Source: Microvirga sp. 3-52
GTDB lineage: Bacteria > Pseudomonadota > Alphaproteobacteria > Rhizobiales > Beijerinckiaceae
DNA: 64,000 nt
NCBI RefSeq assembly: GCF_018383585.1
Contig: NZ_JAHAMK010000002.1
Span: forward strand, 124,001 to 188,000
Reading direction: 5' to 3'
This document shows positions 46,967-55,825 of this stretch, in pieces. The notes under the pieces were generated by a model that searched no databases, was not told the origin of the DNA, and saw only the letters and a program-made list of their open reading frames with translations. Within the stretch, counting starts at the first letter, position 1, and every line of letters begins with the position of its first letter. The position numbers and the translations under genes are program-made.

Positions 46967-47803
46967 GTGGCTCGAAAATCCTGGTCGGCACCAATGTGGC
47001 TCTTCTACCTGATCCTCGGGATCGCGCTTCTTTACGCAGGCTTGGTGCTGATTGCGGCGCTGCTTCAAACGAAGATGCTTTTTCCTGTGCAGATGGCGGC
47101 TGCAAACCGACCATTGCTGCCGCCATCAGCCGAACGGCTCGAGACGACGACACCCGACGGCCACCGCTTGATCGGAGTTCGGCTGGGAGCTCCATCAGAT
47201 CGGAGGCCCTCCCTGCTCGGCTTCGGCGGCAACGCCTGGAATGCGGATTCCATGGCGCTTTATCTTCATGGCCTCTTTCCCGACCATGAGGTAATCGCCT
47301 TCCATTACCGGGGCTATCCACCGAGTAGCGGCGAGCCGAGCGCGAAGGCTCTGTTCGACGATGCTTTGACGATCTTCGGCCATCTCCAACAGGAGCGGCC
47401 GCGCCCCGTTATTGCAATAGGCTTCAGCATCGGCAGCGGCGTTGCATCCTTTCTGGCGCACCACCGTCCTGTGACCGGACTGATCCTCGTCACCCCGTTC
47501 GATTCCTTGAGAGCATTGGCGAAAGAACATTTCTCCTGGGCGCCGACAGGACTGGTTCTGCGCCATCAGATGCCTGTCATCGATCTGGTGAAGGAAAAGC
47601 AGACGCCCACCGCAATCATTGTCGCCGGCCGTGACACCATCGTCCCGGCGCGCCGCAGCGATCCCCTGCGGCGCGCCATCCCCAATCTTATTCTCGATCG
47701 AACGATTACGGATGCAGGCCACAACAATCTTTACGATCATCCGGCCTTCGCGTCCGCGATGCGCGAAGCGGTGGCCCTGTTCGAGGTTACCGCTCCGCGC
47801 TGA
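46967..47803 (+). CDS. Membrane-anchored alpha/beta hydrolase, 278 aa
   Basis: One N-terminal helix (WLFYLILGIALLYAGLVLIAALL) anchors an alpha/beta hydrolase domain with the nucleophile in GFSIGSGVA, the acid in AGRDTIVP and the histidine in DAGHNNLYDHP. The order matches the BEM46/YfhR-like group of uncharacterised serine hydrolases. The start is GTG 46967, seven bases after the FUSC stop; ATG 46994 is an alternative. It is convergent with ade. Confidence 0.85.
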   Translation: MARKSWSAPMWLFYLILGIALLYAGLVLIAALLQTKMLFPVQMAAANRPLLPPSAERLETTTPDGHRLIGVRLGAPSDRRPSLLGFGGNAWNADSMALYLHGLFPDHEVIAFHYRGYPPSSGEPSAKALFDDALTIFGHLQQERPRPVIAIGFSIGSGVASFLAHHRPVTGLILVTPFDSLRALAKEHFSWAPTGLVLRHQMPVIDLVKEKQTPTAIIVAGRDTIVPARRSDPLRRAIPNLILDRTITDAGHNNLYDHPAFASAMREAVALFEVTAPR

Positions 47804-47807
47804 ACGC

Positions 47808-49649
47808 TCACTCCTCGTAGAGCGGCACCAGCTCCATCTCCGGCACGAGCACCAAGCCCTTGTCGGTGATGCGGATCTCGGGAATGACGGAAAGCGGGAT
47901 GAGATTGAAGCCCATATAGGGAATCCTGCAGCCTGCCTTTTCCCACGCAGCCTTCAGGGCGCGGGTTTCCTCGGCGACTTCCGTCACTCGCTTGTCGGAG
48001 AGAAGCCCCGCGATCGGAAGCGGCACCATGGCGATGACCTTGCCCTGATCCACCAGGCAGACACCGCCTTGCGCCTTGATGATGGCATCGAGGGCCACCT
48101 GCATATCGTCCTCATTCGTCCCAGCCACGATCAGATTGTGGGAATCGTGCCCGACGCTGCTTGCAACAGCACCGCTCTTCAGACCGAAATCCTTGAGAAG
48201 ACCATGGGCGATGCCGCCCCCGTTCGTGCGGCCGTGGCGTTCGATGACGGACACGAAGGTGAGCTCGTTCTTGGCGAGCAGCGTATCCCAATCCGTCTCG
48301 GGCTCGAGCTGCACCTTGTCATGGAAGAGCACGATGCCCGGCAACGCGACGCGGATCACATTAGCCTCAACGGCCGACGTGGGCAGTTCCGGGATCAGCT
48401 TCGGCCGCTCGGAGACATGGACCGTGCGGTACGCCTGGGCGGGATAGCGGTAGCGGTTGGAGAGTGCCTGATCGAGCACCGGCGTGATCTTTCTGTTTTC
48501 GACCACGAGTTCGCCACCATACCAGGTGTTCTGCACTTCGAGCGCGTCGTTGAGCAGCACGACGTCCGCGCGGCGTCCGCCGCCCAGGCCGCCGATCTCT
48601 CCCTCCATGCCGAAGCGCGTGGCCGGGTGGAGCGAACCCATGCTCCAGGCCTGCTCTCGGCTCATGCCTGCGCGGTGGGCTTCGCGCGTCACCCAATCCA
48701 TGCCGAACATCATCAGGTCGTCCGCATCGCGGTCGTCGGTGCATACGCAGATGCGCTTATGCGAGGAACCCAGTTCCGTGATGGTCTTGATGGCCTCGGG
48801 CAATGAATGCCATGGCGTCGTAGGTGGGCCGCCACGCAGGAAGATCCATACGCCCGCATCGAGCAGATCGTCGGCGATGTCGCGGTCGATCGCTTCATGC
48901 GTATCGGTGACGCCGCTTGCCGCGTAAGCGGCCACGAACTCACGTCCATAGATGTGGCCCGAGACTGGCTTGCCACGCTCCAAGGCGGCCGCGAGGATCG
49001 CGTGGCTGCGCTCGTCCCCCATGGTCACGGGTACGAAATCCATCTTCTCGCCGAGGGCCGCCGCCTCCGGCCAGCGGTCGAAAAGAGCTGCGATCTTGTC
49101 CGGCGTGAGGTCACCGCCCGCCGTTTCCAGGTCCGGCGTGGTGGCGGGCACCGTGCTCGGCACCGTGAGGAAGATAGACAATGGCGCTTGGCGCGCGTCC
49201 TCCAGCATCATCTCGATACCGGCGGCATCCATCACGTTGCCGATCTCGTGACTGTCGCAGAAAATCGTCGTGGTGCCGTTGAGGAGCGCCGCCTCCGCAT
49301 AGGCGCAGGCCGTGATCATGCTGCTCTCGATGTGGATGTGCGGGTCGACGAGACCCGGGGCGACGATGCCGCCCATCGCATCATACACCCGGCCCGGTGC
49401 TCCATCGACCTCGCGATACGCACCGGCAGGCTGCACGGCCGCGATGCGCCCTCCGGCGACCCAGAGTTCCCGCTCCGGCGCAATACGTTCGCTATAGGTC
49501 GAAAGCACACGGGCGCCCGTAATCACGAGATCGGCGGGAGCCCGACCGGAAGCGACATCCGCGAGGCGTCGGGTCATCACCGACAGGGGAGCGACGGAAA
49601 AGCGGGTCAGCGCCGTCTTGGGCGGCAGCGAAGGTGTACGATGGTCCAT
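47808..49649 (-). CDS. ade: Adenine deaminase, 613 aa
   Basis: AdeC-type adenine deaminase converts adenine to hypoxanthine. The amidohydrolase barrel has [14 protein letters not shown], the family-specific CDSHEIGNV and EKMDF segments, and the C-terminal domain has [14 protein letters not shown]. Length (about 590-610) fits. The first 25 residues before [11 protein letters not shown] are an extension, and a start at that methionine (codon 25) is possible. A 14-bp perfect palindrome lies 17 bases before the ATG. In purine salvage the product feeds IMP, upstream of GuaB, which is encoded in the same window. Confidence 0.94.
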   Translation of the reverse strand: MDHRTPSLPPKTALTRFSVAPLSVMTRRLADVASGRAPADLVITGARVLSTYSERIAPERELWVAGGRIAAVQPAGAYREVDGAPGRVYDAMGGIVAPGLVDPHIHIESSMITACAYAEAALLNGTTTIFCDSHEIGNVMDAAGIEMMLEDARQAPLSIFLTVPSTVPATTPDLETAGGDLTPDKIAALFDRWPEAAALGEKMDFVPVTMGDERSHAILAAALERGKPVSGHIYGREFVAAYAASGVTDTHEAIDRDIADDLLDAGVWIFLRGGPPTTPWHSLPEAIKTITELGSSHKRICVCTDDRDADDLMMFGMDWVTREAHRAGMSREQAWSMGSLHPATRFGMEGEIGGLGGGRRADVVLLNDALEVQNTWYGGELVVENRKITPVLDQALSNRYRYPAQAYRTVHVSERPKLIPELPTSAVEANVIRVALPGIVLFHDKVQLEPETDWDTLLAKNELTFVSVIERHGRTNGGGIAHGLLKDFGLKSGAVASSVGHDSHNLIVAGTNEDDMQVALDAIIKAQGGVCLVDQGKVIAMVPLPIAGLLSDKRVTEVAEETRALKAAWEKAGCRIPYMGFNLIPLSVIPEIRITDKGLVLVPEMELVPLYEE

Positions 49650-49666
49650 GATCCCTCATCCCGTTT

Positions 49667-49680
49667 GGACAATATTGTCC
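49667..49680. promoter_or_regulatory. Palindromic operator upstream of ade
   Basis: GGACAATATTGTCC is a perfect 14-bp palindrome 17 bases before the ade start codon. Such symmetry and position suggest a dimeric repressor site over the promoter or 5' leader. I cannot name the regulator. Confidence 0.55.
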
Positions 49681-49840
49681 CAGGGTAGCAGGGCGGAACG
49701 GCAACTGCATCCCGGAACGGCCATGGGGCGCGCCTTCCCTAGCGGCGCCCCCTTATCGTTAAGCTTGTATGGAACAGGGAGGCATAGCGATTCGATAGTA
49801 TGTCGGGACGCCTGGCTGAAACCTATGGATGGCGGCACGC

Positions 49841-49870
49841 AAAACAAAAGGCGCCTTTCGGCGCCTTAAG
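49841..49870 (-). terminator. Intrinsic terminator of the candidate sRNA
   Basis: The stem AAGGCGCC / GGCGCCTT with a short loop at 49849-49868 is followed on the minus strand by TTTTGTTTT. Confidence 0.8.
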
Positions 49871-50022
49871 GCAGAAAACTGAAAAGAAGTGGTGGCCAGC
49901 TGGGGACAGCGTTGAGGAGGCAACGATCTGCCCCCAGGCTGGCCGAGCCCCCGAACTCCCAGGAGATGCGGCGGACCTGAGCATCCGTAGGGCATTACGT
50001 CCGCTTTAAGGCGGAGACTTGG
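49841..50022 (-). ncRNA. Candidate small RNA with an anti-Shine-Dalgarno loop
   Basis: On the minus strand a long stem (GGCCAG and CUGGGG arms, 49894-49909 with 49928-49944) carries an inner perfect hairpin CGUUG-CCUCCU-CAACG at 49910-49925, exposing CCUCCU, the complement of Shine-Dalgarno sequences. An upstream stem GCGGAC / GUCCGC is also present. The RNA ends in the intrinsic terminator GGCGCC-GAAA-GGCGCC (49851-49866) followed by UUUUGUUUU. CCUCC-loop sRNAs are known in alphaproteobacteria. It could instead be an attenuated leader of ade, which lies 190 bases downstream on the same strand. The 5' end is a guess. Confidence 0.6.
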
Positions 50023-50170
50023 GCTGAACGTATAGGAAACATGGAACGATGCAAGCGCCGATGTGGCCAAAAAGCGGCATTTTCCAAAAAAACTTAAAGG
50101 CAAGTCATGTCAAAGGGATGACTCGCTCTTTTGAAGCTTCTGCTCGGGTCATGCCATGGATTCGACCCAG

Positions 50171-50554
50171 TTATGACGGCTTCCCATCGGCTTCCAGATA
50201 AGTTTTCACGGTCGCGATGAACTTGGAAACCGAGATCGGCTTTGACATATAGGCCTCGCAGCCCCCTTCCCTGATCCGTTCCTCGTCCCCTTTCATGGCG
50301 AAAGCCGTAATGGCGATCACGGGAATCGACTTCAGCTCGTCATCGGCCTTGAGCCAACGGGTCACTTCGAGGCCTGAAACCTCAGGCAACTGAATGTCCA
50401 TGAGGATCAGGTCCGGCTTGTGAGCCCGGGCCAGTTCCATGGCTTCGATGCCATGGCTGGTCTTCAAGGTCGCATAGCCATGGGCCTCGAGGAGATCGTT
50501 GAAGAGCTTCATGTTGAGTTCGTTATCCTCAACGATGAGCACAGTCTTCTTCAT
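50171..50554 (-). CDS. divK: Cell-cycle response regulator DivK, 127 aa
   Basis: The single receiver domain matches Caulobacter DivK almost throughout: [23 protein letters not shown], phosphoacceptor Asp53 in [21 protein letters not shown], and [24 protein letters not shown] with Lys105. DivK controls polarity and CtrA activity through PleC/DivJ and CckA. In many relatives pleD follows in the same operon; here there is no gene for 520 bases downstream, so divK is monocistronic or pleD has moved. Confidence 0.97.
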   Translation of the reverse strand: MKKTVLIVEDNELNMKLFNDLLEAHGYATLKTSHGIEAMELARAHKPDLILMDIQLPEVSGLEVTRWLKADDELKSIPVIAITAFAMKGDEERIREGGCEAYMSKPISVSKFIATVKTYLEADGKPS

Positions 50555-50654
50555 GGGCGCTATCCCCGGGGCCCCAGATGTACTTCATCGGCCCAATGGT
50601 TCATTTGATGGTATAGTTAAGTCCAAACCTATTGATGAAATGCAAACTGACAGA

Positions 50655-50945
50655 ATGAACACTCCCTTAAAAAGAGTTACCCGCGAGGAGGCCGAAAATG
50701 TCGCACTCGGCGCTTTTTCGTTCCTTACGGGCGACGAGGAGCGGCTGAGCCGATTCCTGGCGGTCTCGGGCCTGCGCCCCGAAACCATCCGTTCGGCCGC
50801 ATCGTCCCCTGGATTCTTCGCCGGGATCCTCGATTATGTCGTGTCCGACGAGCCGCTGCTGATCTCGCTCGCCAAAGAGCTGAACACCAAGCCAGAGCAC
50901 ATCATGGAGGCCCATTGGACCCTCTCTCCGTCCGAGTTCGAATAG
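50655..50945 (+). CDS. DUF3572 protein, 96 aa
   Basis: A small helical protein with the family sequence AENVALGAFSFLTGDEERLSRFLAVSGLRPETIRSAASSPGFFAGILDYVVSDEPLL. The function is unknown; it is usually found next to divK and dinB in Rhizobiales, as here. The start is ATG 50655 or ATG 50640. It lies 12 bases before dinB and is divergent from divK. Confidence 0.88.
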   Translation: MNTPLKRVTREEAENVALGAFSFLTGDEERLSRFLAVSGLRPETIRSAASSPGFFAGILDYVVSDEPLLISLAKELNTKPEHIMEAHWTLSPSEFE

Positions 50946-50957
50946 CCCCGACGACCC

Positions 50958-52226
50958 ATGAGCGACGCCCCTCTCTGCCGTGACTGCCTGACGCTTTCAG
51001 CCAGCCCCCTGGCGGAGCGGTGCTCGGCCTGCGGGTCCCCTCGCCTTCTGCGGCACAAGGAGCGCGACAGCCTCTCCATCGCCCATGTGGATTGCGACGC
51101 TTTCTTCGCGGCGGTGGAAAAGCGGGACGATCCAAGCCTCGCCGACAGGCCGGTGATCATCGGCGGTGGCAAGCGCGGCGTGGTCTCGACCGCCTGCTAT
51201 GTCGCGCGTACCTACGGCGTACGCTCGGCGATGCCCATGTTCCAGGCGCTCAAGCTCTGCCCCCATGCCACGGTGATCAAGCCCAACGGCGATAAGTACA
51301 GCAAGGCCGGACGCGAGGTGCGCCAGCTCATGCGAGAGCTGACACCGCTGGTGGAGCCCGTCTCCATCGACGAGGCCTTTCTCGACCTGACCGGGACGGA
51401 GCGGCTTCATCACGGCAGCCCAGCCCTGACCCTCGCCCGCTTCGCCCGCAAGGTGGAAAAGGAGATAGGAATCAGTATCTCCGTCGGACTCTCCTACAAC
51501 AAGTTCCTGGCCAAGATCGCCTCCGACCTTGAGAAACCCCGCGGTTTTTCCATCGTCGGACGAGAGGAAGCCGCCGACTTCCTTGCGGACAAATCGGTCG
51601 GGATCATTCCCGGCATCGGCGCATCGGCTCAAAACAGGCTCGCCAAGGCCGGGGTGACACGGATCGCGCATCTCCGCGACGTGCCGCTGAAGACCCTGTT
51701 CGAGGCCCTCGGGCGCGACTCTCAGCGCCTGTCCCGGTTGGCCTGGGGTGAGGATCGCCGGTCGGTCAACCCGGAACGCGAGACGAAGAGCATCTCGGCG
51801 GAGACCACTTTCGAGACGGATTTGCGCTCCTTCGAGGATCTGGAGCCGATCCTGTGGCGGCTCTCGGAAAAGGTCTCCCGTCGCCTGAAGGCGGCTGGCC
51901 TAGCCGGGCAGAGCGTGACCCTGAAGCTGAAAGACAGGGATTTTCGGCTCCTCACGAGAACCCGGTCGGGCCTCGCCCCGACCCAGCTCGCCGCCCGGCT
52001 CTTCGATCCGGCGCGGCAGCTCCTGAGGGCCGCCTGCGACGGCACTGCCTTCCGCCTCATCGGCATCGGCGCCGCCGATCTCTGTGATGCAGCCGACGCC
52101 GACAAGGGCGATCTCGCGGATCAGAGCGTGGTGCGGCAGGCCCATATGGAGGCCGCCATCGACAAGCTTCGCAACAAATTCGGCGCAAACGCCGTGCAGA
52201 AGGGGATCGTGCTGCGCAAGCCCTAG
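50958..52226 (+). CDS. dinB: DNA polymerase IV with N-terminal zinc ribbon, 422 aa
   Basis: The Y-family polymerase has IAHVDCDAFFAAVEKRDDP (metal-binding Asp), SIDEAFLDLTG (catalytic Asp-Glu), the KFLAKIASDLEKP motif, a helix-hairpin-helix thumb and a little-finger domain. Before the palm there are about 40 extra residues with C7-RD-C10 and C22-SA-C25, a likely zinc ribbon, as seen in Rhizobiales DinB. The enzyme performs error-prone translesion synthesis. No lexA or imuB is nearby and no clear SOS box was seen. Confidence 0.95.
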   Translation: MSDAPLCRDCLTLSASPLAERCSACGSPRLLRHKERDSLSIAHVDCDAFFAAVEKRDDPSLADRPVIIGGGKRGVVSTACYVARTYGVRSAMPMFQALKLCPHATVIKPNGDKYSKAGREVRQLMRELTPLVEPVSIDEAFLDLTGTERLHHGSPALTLARFARKVEKEIGISISVGLSYNKFLAKIASDLEKPRGFSIVGREEAADFLADKSVGIIPGIGASAQNRLAKAGVTRIAHLRDVPLKTLFEALGRDSQRLSRLAWGEDRRSVNPERETKSISAETTFETDLRSFEDLEPILWRLSEKVSRRLKAAGLAGQSVTLKLKDRDFRLLTRTRSGLAPTQLAARLFDPARQLLRAACDGTAFRLIGIGAADLCDAADADKGDLADQSVVRQAHMEAAIDKLRNKFGANAVQKGIVLRKP

Positions 52227-52236
52227 ACTCCACGAT

Positions 52237-53076
52237 CTACTGCTGACAGGAGCTCGGCGCCTGCACGTCCAGGCTCTTCAGGTCGCCCTTCAGGGCGAAG
52301 TCCCCGTAATCGAGCTTCAAGGCGCGGCTGATCCCGTTCTCGTAGAGCTCGAAGGAGATCGTATAGACGGGCGTCCGGTCGGCCTTGCCTTCCTCGAAGT
52401 AGCTGATCGTCACGGGCCAGCGCGCGACCGAGGCGAGCTTCCCGCCCTGAACGACATCCTCCAGAGAGGCCGTCGCCGCGCCCGCCTCGATCTTGCGGCC
52501 GATCAGACCCAGGGTGTCGTAAACCTTGTCGCCCTTGTTGGAACCGTCGTAGACCTTCACGGAAAGAGTGCTGTCCCCCCGTCGCCCCGCCTCGATCAGG
52601 CGCTTGAGGTGCTCGGTCGGGAACACGGTCTCGCCTGTGGCTTCGAACGCCTTTCTCTTCGGCTGCTTCAGATCGACGTTGAGGCTCCCCTGGGGCGTGA
52701 TCTTGGCGTCACCGTCGACCTCGCCATCCTTGATCATGCCCTGCCGGAGCGATGTGGACTTGAAATGCATGGAGCGGCCATCGCCCGTCTCGTAGGTCGC
52801 GGTCTGTATGTCGAGGGTGTTGGACCCCGACTCGCTGCTGTTGAGGATCGTGACCTGCCGGTATTTCAGGGTGTAGCCGTCGCAGGCGTCACCGCCGAAT
52901 TCCATGGCAATGCGACCCCTTGCATTCTCGACTCCATTGGAACCGCCGACCCTCAGAAGCGAAAGGTCGTAGACCGCTCTGTGGGGCACAAGTTGAACAG
53001 AAGGCTTTGGCGTCTCCGCGAAAGCCGGCGCCAGAAAAGCCATGGACAGGCCAGAGGCTACAACAAGGAACCGCAT
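52237..53076 (-). CDS. eipB: Envelope integrity protein EipB (DUF1849), 279 aa
   Basis: A Sec signal peptide (about 20 residues, ending AFAE) precedes PHRAVYDLSLLRVGGSNGVENARGRIAMEFGG and CDGYTLKYRQVT, the start of the DUF1849 beta-spiral. Two cysteines, Cys65 and Cys277, match the conserved intramolecular disulfide of Brucella EipB, a periplasmic protein needed for envelope integrity. Length is right. It is convergent with dinB, ten bases apart. Confidence 0.92.
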   Translation of the reverse strand: MRFLVVASGLSMAFLAPAFAETPKPSVQLVPHRAVYDLSLLRVGGSNGVENARGRIAMEFGGDACDGYTLKYRQVTILNSSESGSNTLDIQTATYETGDGRSMHFKSTSLRQGMIKDGEVDGDAKITPQGSLNVDLKQPKRKAFEATGETVFPTEHLKRLIEAGRRGDSTLSVKVYDGSNKGDKVYDTLGLIGRKIEAGAATASLEDVVQGGKLASVARWPVTISYFEEGKADRTPVYTISFELYENGISRALKLDYGDFALKGDLKSLDVQAPSSCQQ

Positions 53077-53096
53077 TTCTTCTCCCGATCCGACGC

Positions 53097-53215
53097 TAGG
53101 GCACCGGACCCAAAAGTGGAACCCACTTTTAGGATCGATCCGATGCTCAATCCCTTCAGCAGCGCATCTGTCGGTGCGGAAAACCGGGTCTCCATTTTCC
53201 GCATGATGCGCGAGC
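53097..53215. repeat. Family B intergenic repeat, copy 2
   Basis: The block order is GGACCCAAAAGTGGAACCCACTTTT, then ATCCGATGCTCAATCC, then GGTGCGGAAAACCGGGTCTCCATTTTCCGCATGATGCG. It corresponds to the copy at 11125 and lies upstream of eipB. Confidence 0.75.
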
Positions 53216-53316
53216 CAAGATAGGATCCTCCTGCGGACAGGGCAATGTTCCCGCTTGCGTCCTTACGGCTCATCCGCCACTACTCCGTCCGGATGATGTC
53301 ACGGAACGAGGCTTCC

Positions 53317-53787
53317 ATGAGCGCAGTCGACAAAAAACTTCAGGAACTGGATATCACTCTTCCGACGCCGGCTGCACCGGTTGCGAATTATGTCCCATTC
53401 GTTCGGACCGGAAACCTGATCGTCGTCTCGGGGCAACTCTGCCTCGGCCTCGACGGCAAGCTATCCGACGCCCACAAGGGCAAACTCGGCGCGGAAATCT
53501 CACCCGAGGTCGGCCAGGACGCCGCACGCCTGTGCGCCATCAACCTGCTCGCCCAGCTCAAGGCCGCCGTGGGCGATCTCGACAACGTCACCCGCTGTGT
53601 CCGCCTGGGCGGCTTCATCAATGCGGTGCCGACCTTCGCGGCCCTGGCTCCCGTCATGAACGGCGCTTCGGACCTGATGGTGGAGGTCCTGGGTGATGCC
53701 GGCCGCCATGCCCGCTCCACCGTCGGGGTCGCGGAATTGCCCCTCGATGCCTGTGTCGAAGTCGAAGGAATGTTTGAAGTCAAATGA
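53317..53787 (+). CDS. RidA-family protein (YjgH/YER057c-like), 156 aa
   Basis: The RidA fold is shown by VPFVRTGNLIVVSGQLCLGLDG, VGQDAARLCAINLLAQLKAAVGDLDNVTRCVRLGGFIN and RSTVGVAELPLDACVEVEGMFEV. RidA proteins hydrolyse reactive enamine/imine intermediates; this longer subgroup (about 155 residues) is less studied. ATG 53317 follows GAGG. The stop overlaps the GDPD start (ATGA), so the two genes are coupled. Confidence 0.9.
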   Translation: MSAVDKKLQELDITLPTPAAPVANYVPFVRTGNLIVVSGQLCLGLDGKLSDAHKGKLGAEISPEVGQDAARLCAINLLAQLKAAVGDLDNVTRCVRLGGFINAVPTFAALAPVMNGASDLMVEVLGDAGRHARSTVGVAELPLDACVEVEGMFEVK

Positions 53788-54536
53788 GCACACCGAGCTG
53801 GCTCGTCGCGAAGCCCATCGCCCATCGCGGCCTCCATAACAAAGCCGAAGGCATCATCGAGAACACGATCTCGGCCGCGGAAGCCGCCATCGCGCGCGGC
53901 TTTCCCATCGAGCTCGACGTTCAACTGACCGCCGACAACGAGGCCGTCGTCTTCCACGATTTCGAGCTCGACCGCCTCACGGGCGAGACCGGGCTGCTGG
54001 TCGAGCGCAGGATATCCGCTCTGACTGGGATCGGCATCTCAGGTGCCGCGAAGGGAGACAAGATTCCGTCGTTCAAAGACTATCTCGGCACGATTGCCGG
54101 ACGCACGCCCCTGGTCATCGAGATCAAGAGCAAGTTCAACGGCGATATGCGGCTGACGAAGCGGGTCATTGAGATTCTGGCCGAGTACAACGGCCCCTTC
54201 GTCGTGAAGTCGTTCGATCCGGATATCGTGGCGTATCTCCGCGAAAACGCGCCGCACATCACACGCGGGTTCATCGGAGAGCTGGAATATGCGTCCAAGT
54301 CGGACAGCTACCTGACGCCCGAGGCCAAGCACCGGATGGCGAACCTGCTGCATTTCTCCGAGACGCAGCCGCACTTCCTGTCCTGGCGCGTCAAGGATAT
54401 CCCCTGTGCTTCGACTCATCTCAGCCGGATCCTGGGCAGCCTGCCCGTGATGACTTGGACGGTGCGCAATCCTGAGGACCGCGCCAAGGCCGAAAAGCAC
54501 GCGGACCAGATGGTGTTCGAGGACTTTCTGCCATAG
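53784..54536 (+). CDS. Glycerophosphodiester phosphodiesterase family protein, 250 aa
   Basis: The GDPD barrel has PIAHRGLHNKAEGIIENTISA with the HRG and EN residues, IELDVQLTADNEAVVFHDFELDRLTGETG with the metal-binding Glu/Asp and His, and VIEIKSKF. The enzyme should hydrolyse glycerophosphodiesters to glycerol 3-phosphate and an alcohol. No signal peptide, so it is cytosolic. Coupled with the RidA gene. Confidence 0.92.
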   Translation: MSTPSWLVAKPIAHRGLHNKAEGIIENTISAAEAAIARGFPIELDVQLTADNEAVVFHDFELDRLTGETGLLVERRISALTGIGISGAAKGDKIPSFKDYLGTIAGRTPLVIEIKSKFNGDMRLTKRVIEILAEYNGPFVVKSFDPDIVAYLRENAPHITRGFIGELEYASKSDSYLTPEAKHRMANLLHFSETQPHFLSWRVKDIPCASTHLSRILGSLPVMTWTVRNPEDRAKAEKHADQMVFEDFLP

Positions 54537-54600
54537 AGCATTGCTTCGCGCGGAGTGCCGAAGCGGCTTTTCCGCACGATGCCCGATGGTTGCAAGGATC
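54535..54600. repeat. Family B intergenic repeat, partial copy 3
   Basis: Only the terminal block is recognisable (GAGCATTGCTTCGCGCGGAGTGCC, then GCGGCTTTTCCGCACGATGC), just after the GDPD stop codon. Confidence 0.55.
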
Positions 54601-54649
54601 TCGCTGAGTGATTAGCTCTTAACGCCTAACGGCGGGATCCTTCCACCCA

Positions 54650-55825
54650 GTGACACTCCAAGTCAAAATTGCCCAAGGTCTCAAGGCGGTTCCGTCCTCC
54701 GACTGGGATGCCTGCGCGATCGGCACCGGCACGGGCGATGACGATCCGTTCAACCCGTTCGTGTCTCATGCCTTTCTGTCCGCACTGGAGGATTCCGGCT
54801 GCGTCGGGGGCAAGACCGGCTGGGGGCCTGTTCATATTCTCGTCGAGGATGAAGCTGAGAATCTGCTGGGTGCGGCCCCCTGCTATCTGAAGTCCCATTC
54901 CATGGGCGAGTACGTGTTCGACCATTCATGGGCGGATGCCTATACCCGTGCGGGCGGCCGCTATTATCCCAAGCTCCAGGTCGCGGTTCCGTTCACGCCG
55001 GTCACGGGCCCCCGCCTCATCGTCCCGCATGGATCCCGATCAGCGGAGGTCCGCTCCTATCTGATCGCTGGTCTTAGAGCCTTGAGAGACAAGACCGGGG
55101 CTTCCTCCATTCACGCCACCTTCGTGCAGGAAGCGGATCTCGGTGCCCTGACCGCAGAGAAGTTCCTGCAGAGGGACGACCAGCAGTTCCACTGGTTCAA
55201 TGACGGCTATGGCAGTTTCGAGGACTTTCTGGCTGCCCTTGCGTCACGCAAGCGCAAGGCCATCCGGCGCGAGCGGCGCGATGCCCTGGCAAACGGCATC
55301 TCTATCGACTGGGTGACCGGGAGCGACATCGAGGAGGCCCATTGGGACGCATTCTTCTCGTTCTACATGGACACGGGTTCGCGCAAGTGGGGGCGGCCCT
55401 ACCTCAATCGCAGCTTCTTCTCCCTTCTCGGCGAGCGCATGGCCGACAGGGTTCTGCTCGTCATGGCCAAGCGCAACGGACGGCATATCGCGGGCGCCAT
55501 CAACTTCATCGGCGACAAGCGGCTCTACGGACGCAACTGGGGATGCATCGAGGATCATCCCTTCCTGCATTTTGAGGTCTGCTATTACCAGGCGATCGAA
55601 TTCGCCATCACCCGCAGGCTCGACCGGGTCGAAGCCGGAGCCCAGGGGGAGCACAAGCTCGCGCGCGGCTACAGGCCGGTGATCACGTCCTCGGCCCATG
55701 ACATCGCCGATCCTTCGTTGCGCCGGGCGGTGCAGGACTATCTCGACCAGGAGCGTCTCTACGTGTCAGAGGCTGCGGAAGAACTGGCGGAGGCTACCCC
55801 GTTCCGGCACACGGATCAGGATTAG
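54650..55825 (+). CDS. FemAB-like GNAT-fold acyltransferase (DUF482/PF04339 type), 391 aa
   Basis: The sequence opens ALKAVPSSDWDACA-like (GLKAVPSSDWDAC), continues with PFVSHAFLSALEDSGC and has YYPKLQVAVPFTPVTGPRLI, HATFVQEAD, DQQFHWFNDGYGSFEDFLAALASRKRKAIRRER and IEFAITRRLDRVEAGAQGEHKLARGY, the successive landmarks of the FemAB-like PF04339 family. Enzymes of this fold acylate peptides or cell-envelope precursors; the substrate is unknown. The start is GTG 54650. It converges with the FMN reductase, overlapping by four bases. Confidence 0.9.
   Translation: MTLQVKIAQGLKAVPSSDWDACAIGTGTGDDDPFNPFVSHAFLSALEDSGCVGGKTGWGPVHILVEDEAENLLGAAPCYLKSHSMGEYVFDHSWADAYTRAGGRYYPKLQVAVPFTPVTGPRLIVPHGSRSAEVRSYLIAGLRALRDKTGASSIHATFVQEADLGALTAEKFLQRDDQQFHWFNDGYGSFEDFLAALASRKRKAIRRERRDALANGISIDWVTGSDIEEAHWDAFFSFYMDTGSRKWGRPYLNRSFFSLLGERMADRVLLVMAKRNGRHIAGAINFIGDKRLYGRNWGCIEDHPFLHFEVCYYQAIEFAITRRLDRVEAGAQGEHKLARGYRPVITSSAHDIADPSLRRAVQDYLDQERLYVSEAAEELAEATPFRHTDQD

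Larger units (their letters stand above)
49650..50170. other. Intergenic region between ade and divK
   Basis: This 521-base gap has no protein-coding gene that I can support. It holds the palindromic operator of ade (49667-49680) and a structured RNA on the minus strand that ends in an intrinsic terminator (49841-50022). Confidence 0.6.

Noticed and set aside
49841-50022. 6S RNA, SRP RNA or RNase P RNA as identity of the structured RNA
   Set aside because: The conserved SRP tetraloop segment, the 6S open-bubble pairing of the two ends and the RNase P core motifs are not present.
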